Part shown: piece by piece, positions 1-7,383 of the stretch | How the letters are laid out: each line of letters begins with the position of its first letter | How positions within the stretch are numbered: the stretch's first letter is position 1 | From: Chloroflexota bacterium | Lineage (GTDB): Bacteria; Chloroflexota; Limnocylindria; Limnocylindrales; CSP1-4 | Direction of reading: 5' to 3' | DNA length: 40,727 nucleotides | Assembly: GCA_021802585.1 (NCBI GenBank) | Contig: JAJZRQ010000018.1 | Coordinates: forward strand, 1-40,727 | Notes under the pieces: model-generated | What the model was told of the DNA's origin: nothing | What the model saw: only the letters and a program-made list of their open reading frames with translations | Database searches by the model: none | Translations under genes and position numbers: made by a program

Positions 1-1067
1 GGGTCCCCGCCGCGTTCGAGGGGCGCGTCGTGGAGCTCACCGCCGCGCTCCGCGCGGCACTCGCCGGCGTCGACGTCGTCATCGCCCACAACGTCGCCTC
101 GCTGAACGCGAACCTCGCCCTGACGGCGGCCCTCCACGCGGTCGCCGCGGGGCGGGCAACGCCCCACCTCATCCTCTGGCATCACGACCTCGCCTGGTCG
201 CAGCCGTCACGCCGCCCGGCGCTCCACGTCGGGCGCCCCTGGGACCTCCTCCGGTCGGCGTGGCCCGGCGCAACGCAGGTCACGATCTCGGAGGCGCGGC
301 GCGCGGACCTCACCCGGATCCTCGGCCTGCCGCCCGGCACGATCCACGTCGTGCCGAACGGAGTCGACATGGCCGCGCTCCTCGGCCTCGACGAGCGGAC
401 GGCGGAGCTCGCCCGCGCAGCCGGCCTCTTCGCGGTGGACCCTCTCGTCCTCCTGCCGGCCCGGGTCACTCCGCGCAAGAACATCGAGCTCGCCCTGCGG
501 GTCGTCGCCGCCATGCGCGCCGGCGGACGCCCGCACGCCGGCCTCGTCGTCACCGGGCCGGCGGATCCCCATGACGGGGCGGCCGACGGGTACCTCGTCG
601 CGCTCCTCGAGCTGCGGCGGACGCTCGGCCTCGAAGGAGCGGCTCTGTTCGTCGCCGAGGACCTCGGGGAGCCGCCCGACGAGGCCCTCGTCCGGGACCT
701 CTACCGGCTCGCCGACCTGCTCCTCCTGCCGAGCCTCGACGAAGGCTTCGGCCTCCCGATCCTCGAGGCGGCTGCGCACCGGCTCCCGATCGTCTGCTCG
801 GACCTCCCGGCGCTCCGTGACCTCGCCGGCGACGCCGCGACGTACGTCGAGCCCGACGCCGACCCCGGGCACGTCGCCGCCGTCGCGCTCGCCCGGCTCG
901 ACGCCGACCCCGTCGGTGCCCTGGCGCGGAGAGTCCGCACCGAGTTCTCCTGGGAGGCGGTCTTCCGGCGCGGGATCGCGCCGCTCCTCGAGGCCGCGAC
1001 GGTGGCGGTCAGGACCCCTCGCCGCCCCGGCCCTGCTCGCGGAGGAACGGCTCGATCTCGCCGATGA
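1..1067 (+). CDS. GT4-family glycosyltransferase, 5' end cut by the window
   Basis: This is a retaining glycosyltransferase of the GT-B fold, expected to move a sugar from a nucleotide-sugar donor onto a cell-envelope or secondary glycan. The reading frame is open to the window edge, and residues before the track's GTG (position 30) read as normal protein, so the true start lies outside. Visible features are an N-terminal stretch with AHNVASLNANL, a central LLPARVTPRKNIELAL typical of the C-terminal Rossmann domain entry, and the donor-binding E-x7-E region DEGFGLPILEA. The last ~20 codons are Arg/Pro-rich and run antisense over the tail of the neighbouring PAC2 relic, so the natural C terminus may be close to residue 320. 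Acceptor and donor cannot be told. Confidence 0.85.
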   Translation, partial: VPAAFEGRVVELTAALRAALAGVDVVIAHNVASLNANLALTAALHAVAAGRATPHLILWHHDLAWSQPSRRPALHVGRPWDLLRSAWPGATQVTISEARRADLTRILGLPPGTIHVVPNGVDMAALLGLDERTAELARAAGLFAVDPLVLLPARVTPRKNIELALRVVAAMRAGGRPHAGLVVTGPADPHDGAADGYLVALLELRRTLGLEGAALFVAEDLGEPPDEALVRDLYRLADLLLLPSLDEGFGLPILEAAAHRLPIVCSDLPALRDLAGDAATYVEPDADPGHVAAVALARLDADPVGALARRVRTEFSWEAVFRRGIAPLLEAATVAVRTPRRPGPARGGTARSRR

Positions 1068-1411
1068 GGTCATCGCCGCCCGGCCGCCGGGGCCTCGTCG
1101 GCGAGCGTCTCGAAGCGCTCGACGTGCGCCCGGGTCGCGGCGCGGGCGAGCTCGCGCCAGCGGTCGTCCGGCTCGGGGCCCGAGAGGACGAGGAGGTCGC
1201 GCTCCCCGAGCCGCGCCCGCCGGAGGGTCAGCTCGGGCCACGTGAGGCGGTCCGGTGGCCCGTCGAGGATCTCCAGCGTCGGCCGGCGGGCGCGATCGTC
1301 GTAGAGGCGGTCGCCGTCGAACGTGGCGATCGTCTCGGCGTCCTCGGCGAGGCGCGCGGCAGCCGTCGTCGCGGCCGCGCCCGCGTCGACCCAGCCGTCG
1401 AACGACGCCAC
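1009..1411 (-). pseudogene. PAC2-family (proteasome-assembly-chaperone-like) gene, internally deleted and frameshifted
   Basis: The reading frame carries the hallmark PAC2 N-terminal region (VASFDGWVDAGAAAT, then RPTLEILDG...LTWPELTLRRA and GPEPDDRWRELA). PAC2 proteins of bacteria are usually about 270-300 residues, but here the frame stops at 1070 after about 110. Shifting frame near 1080 restores an acidic helical tail, GGDDLIGEIEPFLREQ, which ends at a TGA at 1009-1011 and looks like a normal PAC2 C terminus. The middle (roughly 150 residues) is absent. No ATG, GTG or TTG is seen in this frame between the DUF1918 stop and the GTG at 1411, and no ribosome site precedes that GTG. I read this as a decayed or mis-assembled pac2 gene lying just after the DUF1918 gene. 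A genuinely short PAC2 variant is the alternative. Confidence 0.5.
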
Positions 1412-1473
1412 GCGGAGCGGCGGAGGCGCGGACGCCTCCGCGATCCCGCCCGCCCGCGCCCGCCGCAGGGAGG

Positions 1474-1677
1474 CTAGGCCGGCTTTGGGGTGGGGCCGGG
1501 GACGATGCGGGCGCTGCCGGCCGACGGGCGGATCGTGCTCTCGTGCCCGTCGTCCCACCGGACCCGGTAACGGATCCCGTACGAGGCCTCGATGACCTCG
1601 AGGATCACGCCCTCGCGATCCGCCTGCCCGACCTTCTCCGACTCGACGACGATCCGATCCCCGACCCGCGCGGTCAT
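1474..1677 (-). CDS. DUF1918 small protein
   Basis: A 67-residue protein that matches DUF1918 in length and pattern: it starts with MTARVGDRIVVESEKVG, continues with REGVILEV and ends its fold with YRVRWDDGHESTIRPS. These are SH3-like beta strands of unknown function that are common in high-GC Gram-positive bacteria and some Chloroflexota. The ATG is preceded by a good GGAGGTG ribosome site at suitable spacing, which fixes the start. The C-terminal ten residues are Pro/Gly-rich. It probably heads a two-gene unit with the PAC2 relic downstream. No role can be assigned from sequence. Confidence 0.8.
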   Translation of the reverse strand: MTARVGDRIVVESEKVGQADREGVILEVIEASYGIRYRVRWDDGHESTIRPSAGSARIVPGPTPKPA

Positions 1678-2002
1678 CCCACACCTCCAGGCAGCCCGAG
1701 CCGCTCCGCACGAACGATCGCCTGTGCGCGTCGCCGGCGGTAGGGGCCGAGGTCACAATTCGCGTGGTCAGGGGACCGCCGTGGAGGCGGTACCCGCGCC
1801 CGCCGGCGGGTCAGCGGTCCTGGCGGCCTGCGCGGGTCGCGGCCGTCACCGGACGCCGTGCCGGTCGCCCGCGCGCCGTCGCCGCGACGATCGGCGCTCG
1901 TTTCCGGGCGCTTCGGCCCTCCGTCGCCCGGCGCGGCGCCGGTACCGTCCGCGGAGAGGGGTCCGCCCGGTCCCCGCGGATCCGGCTCGGAAGGTGCGTT
2001 CC
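1678..2002. other. Divergent intergenic region, no gene seen
   Basis: About 325 bp between the minus-strand DUF1918 gene and the plus-strand flavodoxin gene. It must hold promoters for both directions, but I found no convincing paired -35/-10 boxes. The ORFs crossing it are Arg/Pro/Ala-rich shadows without ribosome sites. Confidence 0.5.
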
Positions 2003-2494
2003 ATGAGAGTCCTCGTCAGTGTCGCGTCCCGACACGGCGCCAGCTTCGAGATCGCCGAGGAGATCAGCGCGACGCTCGCGGCGGCGGGCTTCCAGACCGC
2101 GGTCCTCCCGCCCGACGCCGTCACGACGCTCGACGACTACGACGCCGTGATCCTCGGCAGCAGCGTCTACGTCGGCCACTGGATGGACGCCGCGGTGCAC
2201 CTCGTCGAGCGGTTCTCGAAGGAGATCAGGGAGCGTCCCGTCTGGCTCTTCTCGAGCGGGCCGATCGGCCACGAGCCCCGTGCCGACGACGAGCCGGTGG
2301 ACGTCGCCGACGTCGTCGCCGCGACCGGGGCGCGCGAGCACAAGGTGTTCGCGGGGCAGGTCGACCGGAGCCGCCTCGGCCTCGGCGAGAAGGTCATCCT
2401 CACGGCTGTCCGGGCGCCGGAGGGGGACTTCCGCCCGTGGGACGAGATCCACGCCTGGGCGAACGAGATCGCGGCTGCGCTCCGCCAGGGCTGA
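2003..2494 (+). CDS. Flavodoxin-domain protein (HemG-like)
   Basis: A 163-residue single-domain flavodoxin. The N terminus MRVLVSVASRHGASFEIAEE matches the phosphate-binding loop of the FMN site (usual T/S-x-x-G-x-T/S), and AVILGSSVYVGHW gives the second flavin loop. Members of this group include menaquinone-dependent protoporphyrinogen oxidase (HemG) and small electron-transfer flavodoxins. The sequence does not separate these, and no haem genes are nearby. The track ORF begins far upstream at 1592, but the ATG at 2003 has an AAGGTG site and begins exactly at the domain's first strand, so it is preferred. It is monocistronic and convergent with the E2 gene. Confidence 0.8.
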   Translation: MRVLVSVASRHGASFEIAEEISATLAAAGFQTAVLPPDAVTTLDDYDAVILGSSVYVGHWMDAAVHLVERFSKEIRERPVWLFSSGPIGHEPRADDEPVDVADVVAATGAREHKVFAGQVDRSRLGLGEKVILTAVRAPEGDFRPWDEIHAWANEIAAALRQG

Positions 2495-2501
2495 CCGGGC
2501 G

Positions 2502-2527
2502 CCGGCCGCGTCGTGCGGGGCGGCCGG
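2502..2527. terminator. GC-rich hairpin between convergent genes
   Basis: Arms CCGGCCGC and GCGGCCGG flank a ten-base loop eight bases after the flavodoxin stop and 30 bases from the E2 stop. There is no T tract, so if it terminates it is a tract-less hairpin acting in both directions. Confidence 0.35.
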
Positions 2528-2558
2528 GAGCGGAGGGCCGCGGCGCCGGGGACGGGGA

Positions 2559-3860
2559 TCAGGCGAACCGCAGCTCGTTGCGGAACGCGCCGGCGTCCTC
2601 GAGGCGCCGCCGGAGGGCGCCGAGGAACCGCGCCCCGAGCTCGCCATCGACGAGGCGATGGTCCGCCGCCAGGGTGAGCTTCATGATCGTCCGCACGGCG
2701 AGCCCGTCGCCGATCGCAACGGCCGTGGGAAGCGCGCTCGCGACGGCGAGGATCGCGGCCTCGCCAGGGTTGATGATCGCGCTGAACTCCTCGACGCCGA
2801 GCATCCCGAGGTTCGACACGGTGAACGTGCTGCCCGTCATGTCGTCGACCGGGAGCGCTCCCGCGCGGGCCCTCGCCGCGAGCGCCGCCGCCTGATCGTG
2901 GATCTCGCCGACCGTCAGGCGATCGGCGTCCCGGAGGACCGGCACGACGAGGCCGCCAGGGAGCGCGACCGCCACGCCGAGGTGGACCCGGCGGCGCGGC
3001 CACACCATGGCGCCGTCCGTGCGCGCGTTGACGTCGGGGAACTCGGCGAGCGTCCGGGCCGCGGCGGCGAGGACGAAGTCCGTCACCGAGAGGCTCGTCC
3101 CGGCCGCCTTCAGCTCCTGCCGGAGGGCGAGGAGGGCGGTGACGTCCACCGCGACGGTCACGGTGAAGTGCGGGGTCGACGTCCACGACGCGGTGAGGCG
3201 GTCGGCGATGACCCGGCGCATGCGGCTGAGCGGGCGGGGCGGCTCGACGCCGTCGACGGCCGACGGGGCGAGGGGGATCACGGCGGGCCGCCTCGCGGCC
3301 CCCGCCGCCGCGACCGCAGCCTGCACGTCGCGCTCGGTGATCCGGCCCCCGGGGCCGGTGCCCGCGATCGAGCGCGGGTCGACGCCGGCCTCCGCGGCGG
3401 CCCGGCTCGCACGCGGGCTGATCCGCAGGCGGCCCTCGACCGCGGGTCGCGCGCTCGACGCGGCCGGCACGGCGGACGCGGCGCGGGCGGGGGATGCGAG
3501 CTCCGCGGCGGACGCGGCGTCGGCGCGCCCTCCGGGGGACGCCGCGGGGGCGGGAGCCGGGGCCACGGCGGCGGACGCGCTCGCCGGCGCCGCGCCAGCC
3601 GCCGTCGCGGGGATCTCCTCGCCCGGGGCGCCGATCCAGGCACAGATCGCGTTCACCGGGACCGTGGCGCCCTCGGGGGCCACGATCCGCAGCAGCACGC
3701 CGTCGTCGAACGCCTCGACCTCCATCGTCGACTTGTCGGTCTCGATCTCGAAGAGGACGTCGCCCCGCTGCACCGGGTCGCCCTCCTTCGCGTGCCAGGC
3801 GACGACCGTGCATTCCTCGGTCATCTGCCCGGGCTTCGGCATGAGGATCGCGTGGGCCAT
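2559..3860 (-). CDS. Dihydrolipoamide acyltransferase (E2) of a 2-oxoacid dehydrogenase complex
   Basis: E2 core of a pyruvate or branched-chain/acetoin-type dehydrogenase complex; it moves the acyl group from lipoate to CoA. Domains in order: one lipoyl domain (about residues 1-80) with the lipoylated lysine in ETDKSTMEVEA; an Ala/Pro-rich linker; a peripheral-subunit-binding domain (about 145-185, RISPRASRAAAEAGVDPRSI, GTGPGGRITERDV); and the catalytic domain (about 205-433) with the active-site motif DHRLVDG near the end. The 433-residue length is normal. It lies 53 bp downstream of the fused E1 gene in the same direction, so the two are very likely co-transcribed. No E3 (lipoamide dehydrogenase) gene is in the window. 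The acyl substrate cannot be set from sequence alone. Confidence 0.9.
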   Translation of the reverse strand: MAHAILMPKPGQMTEECTVVAWHAKEGDPVQRGDVLFEIETDKSTMEVEAFDDGVLLRIVAPEGATVPVNAICAWIGAPGEEIPATAAGAAPASASAAVAPAPAPAASPGGRADAASAAELASPARAASAVPAASSARPAVEGRLRISPRASRAAAEAGVDPRSIAGTGPGGRITERDVQAAVAAAGAARRPAVIPLAPSAVDGVEPPRPLSRMRRVIADRLTASWTSTPHFTVTVAVDVTALLALRQELKAAGTSLSVTDFVLAAAARTLAEFPDVNARTDGAMVWPRRRVHLGVAVALPGGLVVPVLRDADRLTVGEIHDQAAALAARARAGALPVDDMTGSTFTVSNLGMLGVEEFSAIINPGEAAILAVASALPTAVAIGDGLAVRTIMKLTLAADHRLVDGELGARFLGALRRRLEDAGAFRNELRFA

Positions 3861-3913
3861 GGTGCGGGGTCCTTCTCGCTCTCGTCAGGGGCGTGCGGTC
3901 ATCCGACGGCCCG

Positions 3914-6211
3914 TCACAGGAGCCCCTTCGCCGCCGCGCGGATGTCGTCGGCGCTCGGCAGGAACGCCCGCTCGAGGCTCTCGGCCTGCGGCGAGATCCC
4001 GCTGAGGGCGCCGATCCGGGCGATCGGGGCGTCGAGGTCGTCGAAGGCGTCGTGCTGGATCCGGGCGACGACCTCGTTCACGAAGCTGCCCGCGAGGACG
4101 GCCTGGCTGGCGACGACGCAGCGGCCGGTCCTGCGCACGGAGGCGAGGACCGTCTCGAGGTCGAGGGGGACGAGGCTCCGGAGGTCGACGACCTCGGCCG
4201 CGACGCCGTCCTCGGCCGCAAGGCGGTCGGCGGCGGCCAGCGCATCCGGCACCGCCGGGCCCCAGCAGACGATCGTGACGTCGGACCCCTTGCGGACGAC
4301 GTTCGCCACCCCGATCGGCACGAGGTGCTCGCCGGCGGGCACGATCCCGGTCGCCGGGTAGAGGCCCTGGCTCTCGACGAAGAGGACCGGGTTGTTCGTC
4401 CGGATCGCCGACTTCAGGAGCCCCTTGGCGTCCGCCGCGTTCGACGGGTAGACGACCCAGATGCCCGGGAGGTGCGTGAAGAGGCTCTCCAGCGACTGGC
4501 TGTGCTGGCCGCCGTAGCCCTTCCCGGCGCCCACCGACGCCCGGATCACGAGTGGCACCTCCACCTGGCCGCCGCTCATGTAGTGCCACTTCGCGGCCTG
4601 GTTCGCGATCTGGTCCGACGCCATGAGGGCGAAGTCCATGTACATGAGCTCGACGACGGGCCGGAGCCCGACGATCGCGGCGCCGACGGCGGTGCCGCAG
4701 ATCGCGGCCTCGCTGATCGGCGTGTTGAAGACGCGGTCCCGGCCGAACGACTCGAGGAGCCCCTTCGTGAGCTTGAACGCCCCGCCGTAGTCGGCCACGT
4801 CCTCGCCGTAGAAGATGACGCGCCGGTCGCGGAGCATCTCCTCCGCGAGCGCCTCGCGGAGCGCGTCGCGGTACGTGATCGCGCCGTCCGGACCCCGCTT
4901 CGAGACGGGGAGGGGAGCGAGCGGGACGACCGTCCCGTGCCGGCCCGGGACCACGTCCGCGGCCGTGTCCGTGTAGAGGAACTTCAGCGCGTCGGCCGGA
5001 TCGGGGTCGGTCGCCGCCGCCGCCCGGACCGCGGCCCGCGCCGTGCGTTCGCGGGCCTTCGCCTCGATCGCCGCGAGGCCGGCCTCGTCCGCGACGCCCG
5101 CCTCGACGATCTGTCGCTTCAGGCGCTCGATCGCGTCGATCGCCCGCCAGGCCGCCTCCTCCTCCTTCGTCCGGTACTCGTTCCGCGGGTCCGACAGGGA
5201 GTGGCCGTAGTACCGGTACGTGCTCGCCTCGACGAGGAACGGGCCCCGGCCCGCGCGGCAGAGCGCCGTCGCCCGCCGGACGGCGTCGCGGACGGCGAGG
5301 ACGTCCATGCCGTCGATCGTTTCGGCGTGCATGTCGTCGTCGGCGAAGCCGGCGCCGCGGCGGGCGAGGTGGCGGACGCCCATCACCTCCTCGTCGGTGC
5401 GGTGGGTCATCCCGTAGTGGTTGTTCTGGATGAAGTAGATGATCGGGAGCCCGTACGGGTGGTCGCCGGCGAGGTGGTTCGTCCACTGCGCCTGGGCGGC
5501 CCAGTTGAGGGACTCCAGGACGACGCCGTTGGCGTACGCGCCGTCGCCGGCGAAGCAGCAGACGACCCGGTCCGTCCGCTCGTACCGCTGGGCCATCGCG
5601 GCGCCGGTCGCGATCGGCACGCTGCCGCCGACGATCGCGTTCGCGCCGAGGTTTCCCGTCGAGAAGTCCCCGATGTGCATCCCGCCGCCCCGGCCCGCGC
5701 CGTAGCCTTCCTCCTTCCCGAAGAGCTCCGCGACGACCCGGTACACGTGCTCCTCGAGGGCGGCCTCGAGGAGCTCCTCGGGGGTCCCGTCGGCTGCCCC
5801 GCGCACGCGCGCGAGCAGCTCGTCCCGGGACATCCGGCGGATCGCGGCGAACCCCTTGGCGATCGCGTCCCCGTGCCCGCGGTGGCTGCTCGTGATGTTG
5901 TCGTCGATCCGCAGGACGCTGCAGGCCCCGACCGGGGACGCCTCCTGCCCGATCGAGACGTGCGTCGGGCCGCGGTAGTCGTACCCGGGAAGCGGGTCGT
6001 AGCCGCCCGAGCGGAGCCGCACGATCATCTCCTCGACCTCGCGGATCGCGAGCATCCCGTCGAGGAGGTCGAGGGCCTCCGCCGCGGTGATCGTGCCGGC
6101 CGCCAGCTCGGTGGCGAGCGTTCCCGCGTAGGCGAAGCCGCGGATTGTCCCGGCGGATTCCTCGAAGGGCTCGGTGGCGGGCCGATGGTCGCTCCGGTAG
6201 GCGGTCGCCAT
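3914..6211 (-). CDS. 2-oxoacid dehydrogenase E1, alpha and beta subunits fused in one chain
   Basis: A thiamine-diphosphate decarboxylase of 765 residues in which the E1 alpha domain (about residues 40-400) is joined to the E1 beta domain (about 440-765). The alpha part shows GGGMHIGD, the ThDP motif starting GDGAYANGVVLE and closing with FIQNNHYGM, and the phosphorylation-loop-like YRYYGHSLSDPRNEYR. The beta part shows RDALREALAEEM, FYGEDVADYGG, NTPISEAAICG and LRSLVPLDLETV. The track ORF runs to 7093 through the DeoR gene in another frame. I chose the ATG at 6211, which has GGAGGG ten bases upstream. An ATG at 6274 overlaps the deoR stop as ATGA and would add 21 residues by translational coupling. 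Product: pyruvate-, acetoin- or branched-chain-type E1. Confidence 0.88.
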   Translation of the reverse strand: MATAYRSDHRPATEPFEESAGTIRGFAYAGTLATELAAGTITAAEALDLLDGMLAIREVEEMIVRLRSGGYDPLPGYDYRGPTHVSIGQEASPVGACSVLRIDDNITSSHRGHGDAIAKGFAAIRRMSRDELLARVRGAADGTPEELLEAALEEHVYRVVAELFGKEEGYGAGRGGGMHIGDFSTGNLGANAIVGGSVPIATGAAMAQRYERTDRVVCCFAGDGAYANGVVLESLNWAAQAQWTNHLAGDHPYGLPIIYFIQNNHYGMTHRTDEEVMGVRHLARRGAGFADDDMHAETIDGMDVLAVRDAVRRATALCRAGRGPFLVEASTYRYYGHSLSDPRNEYRTKEEEAAWRAIDAIERLKRQIVEAGVADEAGLAAIEAKARERTARAAVRAAAATDPDPADALKFLYTDTAADVVPGRHGTVVPLAPLPVSKRGPDGAITYRDALREALAEEMLRDRRVIFYGEDVADYGGAFKLTKGLLESFGRDRVFNTPISEAAICGTAVGAAIVGLRPVVELMYMDFALMASDQIANQAAKWHYMSGGQVEVPLVIRASVGAGKGYGGQHSQSLESLFTHLPGIWVVYPSNAADAKGLLKSAIRTNNPVLFVESQGLYPATGIVPAGEHLVPIGVANVVRKGSDVTIVCWGPAVPDALAAADRLAAEDGVAAEVVDLRSLVPLDLETVLASVRRTGRCVVASQAVLAGSFVNEVVARIQHDAFDDLDAPIARIGALSGISPQAESLERAFLPSADDIRAAAKGLL

Positions 6212-6270
6212 GGTCGTCGTTCCCTCCGCGTGCGTGCGGCCGGCCGGCGCGGGCGAGCCGGGTCCGCCGG

Positions 6271-7077
6271 TCATGCCGTGATCACCCGGATGCCCCGGCG
6301 CTCGAGGCTCCGCTCGGTGCGCTCGTCGATCGCCGCGTCGGTGACGAGGATGTGGACGGCCTCGAGCCGGCCCGCGGTCACGAACGAGCGGGTGCCGATC
6401 TTCGTGTGGTCGGCAAGGAGGATGACCTCGCGGGCCCGTTCCATGACGAGCTGCTTCGTATACGCCTCCGCCGGGTCGGTCGTCGTCATCCCATCCTCGA
6501 GGGCGAGGGCGAACGTGCCCATGACCGCGCGGTCGACGTGGAGGCTCTCGAGGAGCGGCCGCGTCAGCGGACCGACGATGGCCCGGCTCGTCGCCCGCAC
6601 CTCGCCGCCGACGACGATGAGCCGCGGGCCGCGGCCGACGAGCTCGGTCGCGACGGGCAGGCTGTTCGTCACGACGGTCAGCCGCGTCCAGCCGTGGAGG
6701 AGGCGCGCCAGGCCGAGGACGGTGCTGCCGCTGTCGAGGTAGACCGTGTCGTCGGGGGCGAGGAGCTCCACCGCGCGGGTCGCGATCCGCGCCTTCTCCT
6801 CGGCAGCCGCGCTCGCCTTGACGTCGAAGTGCGGCTCGTCGAGCCGCTGGTCGACGGCCACGGCCCCGCCGTGGACGCGCCGCAGGCGCCCGGCCGCGGC
6901 GAGGGCGTTGAGGTCCCGGCGGACGGTCGCCTGGGAGACGCCGAGCGCCGCGCTGAGATCCTCGAGGCGGACGGCCCGCCGCGCGTCGACGAGGGCGCCG
7001 AGGCGCTGGCGGCGCGCCGCCGCGAGGTCGAGCCCGCCCGACGGATCCGCATGATCGTGCACGATCTTCCACGACAT
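6271..7077 (-). CDS. DeoR/GlpR-family transcriptional regulator
   Basis: A 268-residue repressor of the DeoR family. The winged helix-turn-helix lies at about residues 20-75 (RRQRLGALVDARRAVRLEDLSAALGVSQATVRRDLNAL, split here only by length, followed by GRLRRVHGGAV). The C-terminal sugar-phosphate sensor domain contains YLDSGSTVLGLARLL, VTNSLPVATEL and LADHTKIGTRSF, all canonical. Family members usually sense a phosphorylated sugar. It is the first gene of the deoR-E1-E2 unit, so it probably controls the dehydrogenase complex and itself. Two related palindromes lie at its 5' end. The start at 7077 gives 18 residues before the HTH. No strong ribosome site is visible. Confidence 0.9.
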   Translation of the reverse strand: MSWKIVHDHADPSGGLDLAAARRQRLGALVDARRAVRLEDLSAALGVSQATVRRDLNALAAAGRLRRVHGGAVAVDQRLDEPHFDVKASAAAEEKARIATRAVELLAPDDTVYLDSGSTVLGLARLLHGWTRLTVVTNSLPVATELVGRGPRLIVVGGEVRATSRAIVGPLTRPLLESLHVDRAVMGTFALALEDGMTTTDPAEAYTKQLVMERAREVILLADHTKIGTRSFVTAGRLEAVHILVTDAAIDERTERSLERRGIRVITA

Positions 7078-7109
7078 GAGACAAGTCTACCATGATCGCG
7101 CGTAATCAT
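7051..7109 (-). promoter_or_regulatory. Paired operator-like palindromes at the start of deoR
   Basis: Two 18-bp elements, ATGATCGTGCACGATCTT (7051-7068, inside the first codons) and ATGATCGCGCGTAATCAT (7092-7109, just upstream), share a common pattern and are spaced 41 bp apart, about four helical turns. The first contains a perfect 14-bp palindrome (GATCGTGCACGATC); the second is an inverted repeat with CATGAT/ATCATG arms. Their position suits DeoR autoregulation, possibly by looping. Confidence 0.5.
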
Positions 7110-7169
7110 GCACCTCCGGGTACGGCGTGCCGAACGTTGCGGACGCGTCGCGGCGGCGCCGTGGCAGAG

Positions 7170-7185
7170 GTTGCGGGATCGCAAC
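7170..7185. promoter_or_regulatory. Inverted repeat just upstream of the importer -35 box
   Basis: GTTGCG-GGAT-CGCAAC, a perfect 6+6 inverted repeat ending eight bases before the TTGACA box. The location suits an activator or second repressor site for the importer promoter. It could also be chance in GC-rich DNA. Confidence 0.35.
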
Positions 7186-7192
7186 TTCGCTG

Positions 7193-7240
7193 TTGACACC
7201 GCGATTCGCCATCCGTACTCTTCGTTAATCGATTATCGAG
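7193..7240 (+). promoter_or_regulatory. Promoter and TCGATTATCGA operator of the importer operon (site A)
   Basis: TTGACA (7193-7198), a 17-bp spacer and TACTCT (7216-7221) make a near-consensus housekeeping promoter. The palindrome TCGATTATCGA (7229-7239) starts seven bases after the -10 box, over the expected start point, where a bound repressor would block initiation. It is one of five such sites in the window. Confidence 0.75.
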
Positions 7241-7284
7241 GAACGAGGAGGCCCGCGGGTACGGCTCGTTCGCGAGGGAGGCGG

Positions 7285-7383
7285 ATGACCAACCGGACAC
7301 GGCTGGACGGCGTCGAATCCCGGCGGTGCGGCATCGCGACGCGCCGCGATCGCCTCCCGCGCCGAGCAGTGGGCAACGGCTGA
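7285..7383 (+). CDS. Possible 32-residue leader peptide coupled to livH
   Basis: A short ORF (MTNRTRLDGVESRRCGIA...) starts at an ATG with a GGGAGGCGG ribosome site and ends with a TGA that overlaps the livH ATG by one base (TGATG). livH itself has no visible ribosome site, so reading this ORF could deliver ribosomes to livH. The sequence is Arg-rich and matches no family I know. It could be a simple translational-coupling leader or a chance ORF. Confidence 0.45.
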   Translation: MTNRTRLDGVESRRCGIATRRDRLPRRAVGNG

